This document shows, piece after piece, positions 18,356 through 26,804 of a DNA stretch of 55,501 nt. A program made the position numbers and the translations under genes. This stretch comes from Vittaforma corneae ATCC 50505 (Eukaryota > Microsporidia > Nosematidae). Location: assembly GCF_000231115.1 (NCBI RefSeq), contig NW_006889855.1, positions 1-55,501 of the forward strand, written 5' to 3'. The notes below the pieces were generated by a model. It was not told the origin of the DNA. It worked only from the letters and a program-made list of their open reading frames with translations, and ran no database searches. Position 1 is the stretch's first letter. Each line of letters opens with the position of its first letter.

Positions 18356-21300
18356 ATGCAAAAAGAGAGTGAACATTCACAGACTCTGCCACACATGAAC
18401 TACTGCAATGTAACTGCCACATTCTCCGGAATTGGCAATATTATTCTTGATGTTAACAGTGTTGTGCTCACTGCAGTGGACCGGTACTCATTGAACATAG
18501 AGCAGTGCCCTTTCCAGACAATTTTTCTCCATTTTCAATACATAGTTCAAAACCTCAAGCAGTATCAATTAAAGGATGTGCTTTTCTTCTATGAAATAAC
18601 TGAGAATCCATATTTTAATCTTGCAATTTCGATGTTGGATGACGGTACCTTCATAACCTTCGACAAGATTCGAGACACACTTGAGAATACAAGAATTGCA
18701 TTTGCATTGTGCTGCTATAAACGATCCAAGCTTAATGATTTTCTATCATCATCTGGTCTCTATGTAGGACTGTTAGATATGCTTCTTTTTGAGGTTCCTT
18801 TTATATTCACACTGGTTTCCAGTCCAAAGGAAGTAATTGATCCGGAAGCCAACTACACAAGTGCCTTTTCAAATGATGTGTCTTTACACGATCAGTCTGG
18901 CAGTGCTTTAGTTAGTTCCAAAGCATATAATTTTGACATTTCCTTAATGGCCAAAGAGTTTTTTAATTTCTCTGAAGAATGGATCTATGAGGCAGGAAAC
19001 TTCAAAATTGACAAGGAAATGGTCTATTCAATGCTGAAGCACAACTTTTCCAAAAGTATTCTTGATAAAATATATTTTGATGGTAGAATATTTAAGGGTT
19101 TAAGAAGAAAAAGAACAAAGCCATCAGATATTGATGCAAATAGTATTGATAGAAGCATTCTGGACATAAGGACTGAAAAGCCCTGGTCTGGAAAGGACCT
19201 AGATCTCATAATGCCGGCCATTCCAGAGCAGATCTCCATGAAGCATCTCGCAAACATCAGAAGATCAGCAATGAGTCTTTATGACGGAAAATTTCATTTC
19301 AGTACAATAGTGAGGGAGTCAGCTGAAAAGCCAAAGAAAGTTAGTGGGAAGATGCTTAAAATAATTCAGGAAAACGAGGAAAGGATTAGAAAAGAAAAAG
19401 AGCAAGCGGATAATGTTTGGCTTAGGAACTTCTATGATGCATATGTTAAAGTGCCTAATTTAAAAGGCAAAAAATCTATGCTGGAGAAAATCAAGATCAA
19501 TAACGACTATATCAACAGGAGATTGCTACTTTTGAAAATCGAGCTTTACTCTGATATTTGGAATTTAGAAACAAGAAACGAGGAGGTTGATGAGAAAGTC
19601 TTGGTTCCATTGTATCTTTCATGTCTCAAATACATTGAAAACTATGTGACAAAAGCCAAGTATAATAAAAATGAGCTTGAGTTTGTTATTACAAAACTTG
19701 TGGAGGCTAGATTTGAGGCCACTGCTCTTGAAATTCTTGAAAAGCTTGAGATAAAACTGAATATATCCTTCAGTCCCAATGCCACATCCGCTCCCAACGA
19801 CTTGGATCTTTATTTTCAGCTGAAATATGCCGGAGATCATCTCAAGAGAACACTTGGTACACGCAAGGATAAAAGAGTGCCATTTGATCCTGATCAGTGG
19901 CAGGTAAACCTGCTAGATGCTGTAGATGCAAACAAATCTGCCATAGTTTCTGCACCAACTTCTTCTGGAAAGACATTCATATGCTTCTACGCCATCGAAA
20001 AGATTCTTAGGAGCAGCGACACCGACATGGTTGTGTTCTGCCTTCCCACAAAAGCACTAGTCAATCAGGTTTCTGCAGACATATACGCTAGATTTAATTC
20101 AAAAAACATTAAAGTTTCTCTTCAAGGCACTCTTATGGCGGATAGATGTAACGACCCATTTAACTGTCAGGTGCTGATAACCGTGCCGGCGATGTTAGAG
20201 TCATTGTTAAATAGCAAAGATTGTTCTAATATTAAGTACATTATCATTGACGAAGTACACAAGATTAATGACAGTTCCCTTGGATTGAGGATTGAAAGGA
20301 TCATACATCTTGCAAAGTGCCCACTTCTTCTCCTTTCTGCCACTCTCGGAAATCTAGATGGATTCTACGATTGGTTTAAAAACATCGAAAATTCTAAAGG
20401 CCGTGAATGTGAGCTAGTGTACCATGGAGAAAGATATTGCGAGTTAAAATCTTATGTATATACTGAGAAAAAGTTCATTGAGGATGAAGAGGAGGTTGAC
20501 GAGAATAATCTCAAGGATATTCCCATCAAGCCTGCATTTGTGCCCCTGAATGGTATGTTCCCATATTCCTTCTCACATCTTAAAAATTTTGGATTTGGCA
20601 ATGATTTACACTTCTTACCCGAAGAGCTTCTAAACATCTACCTTTATATTTATATGATCTTGGATGCATCACATAAGAAGCTGATAAAACACTTAGCACC
20701 AAAAAAGTTTTTCCAAAGTAACATCATCTGCAAGGCCGATATCCGTGAGTATCAGAATCACCTTCTGACTACATTTAGGAGCTGGGTCAGCGAAGGCATC
20801 CTCAATGAAAAGCAGGTTGAAGAAATACACAATCTTCTTACTGCCGAGGCACACGATGCATTTAATTTTGACTCGTCTGAGAATTACATTGTTGACAATA
20901 TTATGAAGCTTCTAAACACACTTAAAGACTCTGACATGCTGCCTGTTATTGTTTTCAATACTGATCGAGACTTTGTTACAAGGCTAGCAAGGCTGGTGTA
21001 TGAAAAATTGGAGAAATCTGATATTAAAAAGAAGAAGGATAAGCTTATGGAATCACTAAAGAAAGAGGCCAAAAGGACACGGGATTTGGAGAAGACGAAG
21101 ACCTCTTGGATTGAAGAATCCATTGCTGCGGAACAGATGATTGAACCCGAGCAGAGAGACATCAGGTTTACCTTTTTGGATCCAATCACAAAGCTTACGG
21201 ACTATGAAGTTAAAGAGGAGTTTGCAGATATTAAAGGCATACCAAAAGACATTCTAGACATGGCATTTAGGGGGATTGGAATTCACCATTCTGCGATGAA

Positions 21301-22402
21301 CAGAAAGTACCGATCAGCCGTCGAGATTCTCTTTAGAAAAAAGCATATTAGGGTTCTCTTTGCAACGGAGACACTAGCCTTGGGTATTAATATGCCATGC
21401 CGAACAGTTGTATTTGCCGGGGACTCACTTCAGCTCGATCCCATGAATTATAAGCAGATGAGCGGGAGAGCGGGAAGACGAGGGTATGATACTCTTGGCA
21501 ATGTTGTATTTTTTGGCATTCCAAAGCATCGGGTCCAAAACCTAATGGTAAGCATGCTTCCTGAAATACAGGGCGCCTATGTATATAGCAACACCAGCCT
21601 GGTTTCTTTCAACATTGAGGATTCCCTGGTGAAATATCCCCTACTGTCAGCAAACAGGGACTACCTGAGGATTAAAGAGATTAAAGAAGAGCTAGAAAAC
21701 CTAACAACCAGTGCCGTCAAGGATTCAAAACACAGGAGTGCCAATATTGTTACTACTCTAGATGTTTTGAATACGCTGGAATCGAGAAAGACTCTTGTTA
21801 ATTACCAAAAGTCTATCTATTCCCATATCTTCCCATCGAACTATCTTTGGGATTTATTTATCACCAACCGTGAGTTTGACCCCTCAATTTTCATATTTGC
21901 TGTTCTATTCGAAAGCAACAAAATTGCCTGGACGTCAGATGAGTTTATGAACGTGGTTGCACATCTTTTTGAAGTACGGCTTGTTCATCCACAGTTTGAA
22001 TATTCGCTCAAGCCACTTTCGGACGATCTTGAAAGATGCATCTCCCAGATAAACATGATCTATTTGCATGACATTAGTAAATTCTATCCGCCTGTGCTTA
22101 AAGTGCTGCAAGGGCAGACAAGAAAGCCGCTGTTCTACCTCAATTCGCTGTTGTACACTATTTCTGAGAAGAAAAACTCATATATTTTTGATTTCTACCA
22201 GCACGGATCCAGCTTTAAAATTAGAAAGTATAATTTAATAACGGAAGGCGAGCTTTGGCAATCATTGAACAACATTGAAGCTTTTTTCAAAAGCTTTATT
22301 TGCTTATTAGAAACATACTACGGGGCCCAAGATGAAAGATTAAAGAAGGTTAGACTGATATATGCAGAGTTTAACAGGAAGTTCCAACAAATTTTTGCTT
22401 AA
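18356..22402 (+). CDS. DDX60-like Ski2-family DExH helicase
   Basis: A 1348-residue protein. The helicase motifs are complete: Walker A APTSSGKT (about 533-540), PTKALVNQV, DEVH (about 632-635), SATLGN (about 661), HHSAMNRKYR, ATETLALGINMP, and motif VI QMSGRAGRRG (about 1034). The helicase core sits after a long N-terminal region of over 500 residues, the order found in DDX60 and its fission yeast relative rather than in Mtr4, Ski2 or Brr2. GMFPYSFSHLKNFGFGNDL between the two RecA domains fits DDX60 as well. In animals DDX60 is tied to antiviral RNA sensing; the fungal role is unknown. A function in cytoplasmic RNA or ribosome surveillance is inference. CCC abuts the ATG. Confidence 0.85.
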   Translation: MQKESEHSQTLPHMNYCNVTATFSGIGNIILDVNSVVLTAVDRYSLNIEQCPFQTIFLHFQYIVQNLKQYQLKDVLFFYEITENPYFNLAISMLDDGTFITFDKIRDTLENTRIAFALCCYKRSKLNDFLSSSGLYVGLLDMLLFEVPFIFTLVSSPKEVIDPEANYTSAFSNDVSLHDQSGSALVSSKAYNFDISLMAKEFFNFSEEWIYEAGNFKIDKEMVYSMLKHNFSKSILDKIYFDGRIFKGLRRKRTKPSDIDANSIDRSILDIRTEKPWSGKDLDLIMPAIPEQISMKHLANIRRSAMSLYDGKFHFSTIVRESAEKPKKVSGKMLKIIQENEERIRKEKEQADNVWLRNFYDAYVKVPNLKGKKSMLEKIKINNDYINRRLLLLKIELYSDIWNLETRNEEVDEKVLVPLYLSCLKYIENYVTKAKYNKNELEFVITKLVEARFEATALEILEKLEIKLNISFSPNATSAPNDLDLYFQLKYAGDHLKRTLGTRKDKRVPFDPDQWQVNLLDAVDANKSAIVSAPTSSGKTFICFYAIEKILRSSDTDMVVFCLPTKALVNQVSADIYARFNSKNIKVSLQGTLMADRCNDPFNCQVLITVPAMLESLLNSKDCSNIKYIIIDEVHKINDSSLGLRIERIIHLAKCPLLLLSATLGNLDGFYDWFKNIENSKGRECELVYHGERYCELKSYVYTEKKFIEDEEEVDENNLKDIPIKPAFVPLNGMFPYSFSHLKNFGFGNDLHFLPEELLNIYLYIYMILDASHKKLIKHLAPKKFFQSNIICKADIREYQNHLLTTFRSWVSEGILNEKQVEEIHNLLTAEAHDAFNFDSSENYIVDNIMKLLNTLKDSDMLPVIVFNTDRDFVTRLARLVYEKLEKSDIKKKKDKLMESLKKEAKRTRDLEKTKTSWIEESIAAEQMIEPEQRDIRFTFLDPITKLTDYEVKEEFADIKGIPKDILDMAFRGIGIHHSAMNRKYRSAVEILFRKKHIRVLFATETLALGINMPCRTVVFAGDSLQLDPMNYKQMSGRAGRRGYDTLGNVVFFGIPKHRVQNLMVSMLPEIQGAYVYSNTSLVSFNIEDSLVKYPLLSANRDYLRIKEIKEELENLTTSAVKDSKHRSANIVTTLDVLNTLESRKTLVNYQKSIYSHIFPSNYLWDLFITNREFDPSIFIFAVLFESNKIAWTSDEFMNVVAHLFEVRLVHPQFEYSLKPLSDDLERCISQINMIYLHDISKFYPPVLKVLQGQTRKPLFYLNSLLYTISEKKNSYIFDFYQHGSSFKIRKYNLITEGELWQSLNNIEAFFKSFICLLETYYGAQDERLKKVRLIYAEFNRKFQQIFA

Positions 22403-22407
22403 TTAAA

Positions 22408-22620
22408 ATGGTTTTGTCGAAGCTGTGCAGTGTTTCTACTGATATATTCTGCAACATGGATTGCAGATTTAGGTCGGTAGATGATGGGGATGCATCATAT
22501 GCAACTAGGCTTTGTTTTAACATGATTTTAAGTGATAGCTGTTATGTGGAATCAATAAGGCCCATTGTTGATGGTAATGATTGTCCAATCAGAGAGAGTA
22601 GCAAGCAAACTATTATTTAA
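22408..22620 (+). CDS. Doubtful cysteine-containing ORF (70 aa)
   Basis: A true ATG ORF beginning five bases after the helicase stop: MVLSKLCSVSTDIFCNMDCR and five cysteines overall. No membrane segment and no known motif. There is no CCC signal in the tiny gap before it, which counts against it. It may be chance, or the remnant of a small gene. Confidence 0.25.
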   Translation: MVLSKLCSVSTDIFCNMDCRFRSVDDGDASYATRLCFNMILSDSCYVESIRPIVDGNDCPIRESSKQTII

Positions 22621-22932
22621 ACTCAGTGCAGGAATTTAACTCACAAATTTATTGAGCTATTTTAGTTTTTCGCATTTACTCAAAGTGCTTTAAATGCCAG
22701 TTTGGTGACTAATGTTCTCTTCAAGATTAATGAAGAAATCCATATTGTATATCTTTTTTGAGAAGAGCTGTCGGTGATGCAACCAATGCCCCTTATGAGA
22801 CTGACAGGGGTATTTAGCGTTTCCAAGATATTAGTAAGCACCATGGTAGTGATGTGAAACGTAAACAAGGCTACGGCAAAGGCAGACGTGTTTCTACACT
22901 GGTAAATGCCTCAAAAGTATAAGTATATTAGC

Positions 22933-22958
22933 TTTAAAAATTTTTTATTTTTTATCCT
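22933..22958 (+). promoter_or_regulatory. A/T core plus CCTC start signal of the MFS transporter
   Basis: TTTAAAAATTTTTT, then an ATTTTTTATCCTC stretch ending just before the ATG at 22960. It shows that the upstream in-frame ATG at 22906 is not the real start. Confidence 0.6.
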
Positions 22959-22959
22959 C

Positions 22960-24141
22960 ATGGACCAAAAAGAAACCACCGCTGCTCGCACCATCTCACC
23001 AAGGCTTTTATACACCACACTCATCACAGTACTTCTTCCGTTTATTTACGGCATCGAACTGCTTAGCATTCAAGCTCTTCCCACAGAGATTTCTGCAAAC
23101 TTCAAAAAGTTGAGTAGTAGATTTGATTCAAACAGTTTTTGTATTGTATTTTTTGCCGCTTTTCTTTCCAATATAGTTGTCTACAACATTCGTGTTGACA
23201 GTAGAGTAACTCTCTCTCTTAGTGCTTTATCCTTCTCATTCTCTGCTTTATTTTGCTATTGTACAGAATACTTATATTTGTTCTATTTAGGTAGATTTCT
23301 AATAGGGTTTGCTGCTGGAATAATTGCTAGCACCATGCCTTGCTATCTTAGCTTGATTTCTCCAATAAATGTCAGGGGAATGTTCTCCTCACTTTATGGT
23401 ATAGGTCTTGTCGGAGGATTGCTGTTTATTAATGCAACATTTTCGTTCTTTACGGAGCACTATCACAGCATAATGCTAGGAATTGCTGGCGTATTCTTTG
23501 TATTCCCGGTATTACTATCATTTTCTGTTCCCTTTAACAACTCCTCGCTGAAAGATGGAAAAAGTTCTTTACTCTCACTGCTAGTAAATCCCAAGGCATT
23601 GAAGTCTCTAATATTTTCTGCATTCTTCCACATTGTTCAAAACTTGTGTGGAATCAATCAGCTGTCTCTCAATGCACGTTCTATCTATGGCGAGAACTTC
23701 CAGTACCACGTAGTGCTATCTCTTCTTATAGGATTGCCAGTTACTATTCTATCAGGATATCTTCTTGAGCACTTTGGAAGGAAATCGCTGATTCTTACAT
23801 CGTCTTCCATCACATCCATTTGCTGTGTAGCCTTTTATCTGCATTTTCAAGTTTTCTATGCCTCGTACCTGTTCTCCTTTGGATTTAACATTGGTCTGAG
23901 TGGAATACCATATGTAATTCTGAGCGAGGTGTTTCCACAGGAATATGTGGCACCTGGAGCCATATTTGCTACTTCTTGCAACTGGATCAGTGCTATGATA
24001 TCGATGTTTATTCCTCAAGGGTCAGTCGAGGATCAATACAACCCGGTTTTCATAGGATATTTTTTTGTTACGCTTGCATTTATTTTGTTTGTATCATTCT
24101 ATTTCAAGGAAACAAAGAACAGAATACCAGCATTCCAGTAA
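22960..24141 (+). CDS. MFS sugar-porter-type transporter
   Basis: A 393-residue protein with about 12 predicted membrane helices. GRFLIGFAAGIIASTMPCYL followed by SPINVRGMFSS matches the GRxxxGxxxG...PxYxxExxPxxxRG motif of sugar porters, although Glu is replaced. LSEVFPQEY in the second half matches the PxxLSExFP motif, and HFGRKSLI the D/HxxGRK motif. Substrate is probably a hexose taken up from the host cell (inference). The start at 22960 (MDQKETT) is set by the A/T-core signal. The protein is shorter than yeast Hxt carriers. Confidence 0.85.
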   Translation: MDQKETTAARTISPRLLYTTLITVLLPFIYGIELLSIQALPTEISANFKKLSSRFDSNSFCIVFFAAFLSNIVVYNIRVDSRVTLSLSALSFSFSALFCYCTEYLYLFYLGRFLIGFAAGIIASTMPCYLSLISPINVRGMFSSLYGIGLVGGLLFINATFSFFTEHYHSIMLGIAGVFFVFPVLLSFSVPFNNSSLKDGKSSLLSLLVNPKALKSLIFSAFFHIVQNLCGINQLSLNARSIYGENFQYHVVLSLLIGLPVTILSGYLLEHFGRKSLILTSSSITSICCVAFYLHFQVFYASYLFSFGFNIGLSGIPYVILSEVFPQEYVAPGAIFATSCNWISAMISMFIPQGSVEDQYNPVFIGYFFVTLAFILFVSFYFKETKNRIPAFQ

Positions 24142-24369
24142 ATGAATTTTAACCACCACATACTGTTTTTGTACATTCATGCATTTTCTTGTTTAAATTT
24201 GCATCAACGTATAGGATCATCGCTTCAGTTGCACTAACAGGTACGTTGTACTTTTGAGTAGTGCAACCTCCTTGTGTGATGAAGATAATAGTATTGCATT
24301 TACTACGTATTATTCAATGTTTATATTTTCAAATAGACTCGTACTCACTTTACTGTAGCCCAATACTCA

Positions 24370-24993
24370 ATGGATTTTGAAAAAGAATACGTCCATAGAT
24401 TTTACAGTTATAAAGCCCAGCAATTCTCAAACTCAAGGGCAAAGCCGTGGCCATTCACGGCACAGTTCATTAAAGAGCAAATAAAATCCACAGATCTTGT
24501 CTTGGATGCAGGCTGTGGAAATGGAAGGCAGTTTCTCCATCCAAACACAATAGGGCTTGATTATTCTGCAAATCTACTGCGGAAAGCCTCAAACAAGCCA
24601 AACATTGGACTAGTTCAAGGAGACATACACACCTTACCTTTCAAAAACGATGTGTTCGATGTAATTCTGAGCATTGCAGTAGTTCATCATCTATGTTCGC
24701 ATGAAAGACGGGCAAACTGTTTATTCGAAATGAAAAGGGTGTTGAAAAACAAGGGAAAATGCCTGCTCTACGTCTGGCACAAAGAAGCGTCAAGAAAAAC
24801 CAAGTTTTCGGCTATTGATGGAAGTCAGAACGAATATTTTGTAAGTTGGAGAGGAGAGGAGGATATACTCAGATACTATTTCCTATTTGACGAAGAATCA
24901 CTTGAAAACCTTGTAAACGAGGCAGGCTTTAAGATATTAGAAATGAACAGGGAGCAGGAAAGTATTTATGCAGTATTAGAAAATGAAAAATAA
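24370..24993 (+). CDS. TRM9: TRM9-like tRNA wobble-uridine methyltransferase
   Basis: A 207-residue class I SAM methyltransferase. EKEYVHRFY at the start and AKPWPFTAQFIKEQ are Trm9 hallmarks. SAM motif I is LDAGCGNGRQ (about 45-54), and ILSIAVVHHLCSHERR matches the SIAVVHHxSTxERR motif of Trm9. Trm9 with Trm112 methylates carboxymethyl-uridine at position 34 to give mcm5U in tRNAs such as Arg and Glu. The protein lacks the long insert of the human ALKBH8 and TRM9L proteins. TAGCCCAATACTCA precedes the ATG. Confidence 0.9.
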   Translation: MDFEKEYVHRFYSYKAQQFSNSRAKPWPFTAQFIKEQIKSTDLVLDAGCGNGRQFLHPNTIGLDYSANLLRKASNKPNIGLVQGDIHTLPFKNDVFDVILSIAVVHHLCSHERRANCLFEMKRVLKNKGKCLLYVWHKEASRKTKFSAIDGSQNEYFVSWRGEEDILRYYFLFDEESLENLVNEAGFKILEMNREQESIYAVLENEK

Positions 24994-25054
24994 AACAATA
25001 AATAGCATAGCCATACGCATTTGTAATTTAGTTATATCCATGCTGCATACAGAT

Positions 25055-25388
25055 CTAGTCTTTCCTACTTCTTGCCTTGACAATCCTCAAGTGGTATGCA
25101 CAGCTTATGCGGTAGTTCTCAATGCTGAGGAATGTTGGTAGTACTTCGACACTCTTGTAAGCCATAACTGCTCTGAAATCGTCATTGAGGTTGTCTCGGT
25201 GACAGGAACATTAGAAGACCTAGATATTGCCTTGTACTTGGCCAGAGTCACACGCACCATGCTAGTTGCATCTCTATCCTTCTTTTGTCTCTTGATTGGC
25301 ATTGGAGTAAAAATCTTCAAAAGAAATTGAAGTCTGACTGTTGAGAAAAGGATTCGTTGCTGAAGCTGTTCCATAATAATATGGACAT
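25055..25388 (-). pseudogene. Frame-disrupted ORF, unknown
   Basis: Minus-strand coding-like pieces lie in different frames. From ATG 25388: MSILLWNSFSNESFSQQSDF, then a stop. From ATG 25374 a second frame gives MEQLQQRILFS through PMPIKRQKKDRDATSM to RTTA. From about 25225 down to a TAG at 25055 a third frame reads NLNDDFRAVMAYKSVEVLP then FLSIENYRISCAYHLRIVKA, which looks most protein-like. One gene with indels, a decayed gene, or a small gene with an intron could explain this. No family recognised. Confidence 0.35.
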
Positions 25389-25718
25389 TACGCACCTAAA
25401 AACTTAAAAGTGGATGTTGCACGATAGCCTAATAAAGAGCGTAGAGATATTTGCTATTTGCAGACGACAGCTGGAAATGTAAATTTAAATCAAAGAAAAT
25501 ATGAGCAGTTTGATAAAAACTACAAGAAAGGCTAGCATACTATAAACTTGCATATATTCTCTATGGATATTGATGGATTAATGTAGACGGCAAAGCTTCA
25601 ATGAAAGATACTTGCAGATAGAACTGTCAGCATAGACTACATGGGCGATTAGTACTAAACTGAAAACAATATGACCTTAGTACAACTGGACGTTTTGCTT
25701 CTTTCCTTTGATCTACCC

Positions 25719-26396
25719 ATGGAAGAGTTTGAAGGCGGATTTCTCCAAAGTTCCCAGAAACATGAATACACAGGAGTAAAGACACTCAGATGTCTCTCTA
25801 ACAAGCAGATAAATAGTATTAGCACAGACGATTCATCATCGGTACCAATTGTTGATCGATTTGAGGTTTCCAACGTGCAAGTCTGTGGATATGTGACATC
25901 CTTCAAGAAGATTTCAACAGGTTTTATCTTTGAGGTAGATGATACCACAGGCAAGATTGAGTGTGCCTTTTGGACCAACGGTTCTTTTGAGGAGCTTTCT
26001 GCGGATCAAATCAAGGAAGGGGCTCTCTTGAAACTGACAGGATCTATTAAGATATTTGCTAGTAAGAAGACACTGAATGTATCCACCATATGTACTGTTG
26101 ACGGAAATGCATTGACCTACCATCTGACCAGTTGTCTGTACCAGCACCTATTCTTCACAAATAAGCTTGAGAGGAAAGATGAAAGACGACCAAGCATAGG
26201 ATTTTCAAAGATACAGAATGATATCCTGGAGGTATACAAGAACAACCAAGATAGCGAGGGGCTGGACATTGAGGTGGTGGTGGCAATGCTACGTGACAAG
26301 TACAGTGAGAGTGATATTAGAAATACCGTTGAGGGATTGCTGAGCAACTGTCATTTGTACTCGGTGGATGGAACTTGTTACAAGACGACTATTTAA
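25719..26396 (+). CDS. RFA2: Replication protein A 32-kDa subunit (RPA2)
   Basis: A 225-residue protein. The N-terminus (EEFEGGFLQSSQ) resembles the glycine/serine phospho-region of RPA2. LRCLSNKQINSI corresponds to PxTIKQI, and the OB fold includes VQVCGYVTSFKKISTGFIFE and DDTTGKIECAFW, the DDGTGxIxxxxW signature. The C-terminal 65 residues form the winged-helix domain (LDIEVVVAMLRDKYSESDIR). RPA2 is part of the single-strand DNA binding trimer in replication and repair. The start at 25719 is chosen over the ATG at 25671 because CTACCC directly abuts it. It is followed by tRNA-Lys and then MCM5. Confidence 0.9.
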   Translation: MEEFEGGFLQSSQKHEYTGVKTLRCLSNKQINSISTDDSSSVPIVDRFEVSNVQVCGYVTSFKKISTGFIFEVDDTTGKIECAFWTNGSFEELSADQIKEGALLKLTGSIKIFASKKTLNVSTICTVDGNALTYHLTSCLYQHLFFTNKLERKDERRPSIGFSKIQNDILEVYKNNQDSEGLDIEVVVAMLRDKYSESDIRNTVEGLLSNCHLYSVDGTCYKTTI

Positions 26397-26568
26397 AATA
26401 AATGCACGTCTTTTAGAAAAATGTAGTTGTTTTCTGAAGTGTCTAACAGCAAATCTGGCTTTGTTGTAGTTTACTTCTAGCATTCTTCCTCCGTGCAAAA
26501 ACTGCTAATGTTCTAGCTCAACGAATGCATATTGTTTGGATTTATAAAGACATAGACTTTTCTCCTCA

Positions 26569-26641
26569 ACCCGGTTAGCTCAATCGGTAGAGCATCAGAC
26601 TCTTAATCTGAGGGCTGCGAGTTCGAGTCTCGTACTGGGTG
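26569..26641 (+). tRNA. tRNA-Lys (CTT)
   Basis: A full cloverleaf folds by eye: acceptor ACCCGGT with ACTGGGT (one G-U), D stem GCTC/GAGC, anticodon stem TCAGA/TCTGA with loop CTCTTAA (anticodon CTT), T stem GCGAG/CTCGT with loop TTCGAGT. 73 bases with the discriminator, no intron. A T-run (TTTTTA) about 6 bases downstream is the likely Pol III terminator. Confidence 0.95.
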
Positions 26642-26804
26642 TTTCGGTTTTTATGGGAATTTGCATGGCCAAGCCTGTGATTTTCTATTTCTGCAGGCTG
26701 TTGTATTATTTTATTTGCCAACTGGGCGACTTGTTTCAATCACAAAGCCCATTCAAGAACAATCCCAGCGCTTTGCGAATATCCAAGTTTTACACTCCTT
26801 CCCC

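Noticed and set aside
18356..22402. Mtr4/Ski2 identity for the large helicase, pairing it with TRF4 as a TRAMP locus
   Set aside because: Over 500 residues before the helicase core and a DDX60-like insert; no Mtr4 arch domain could be recognised.
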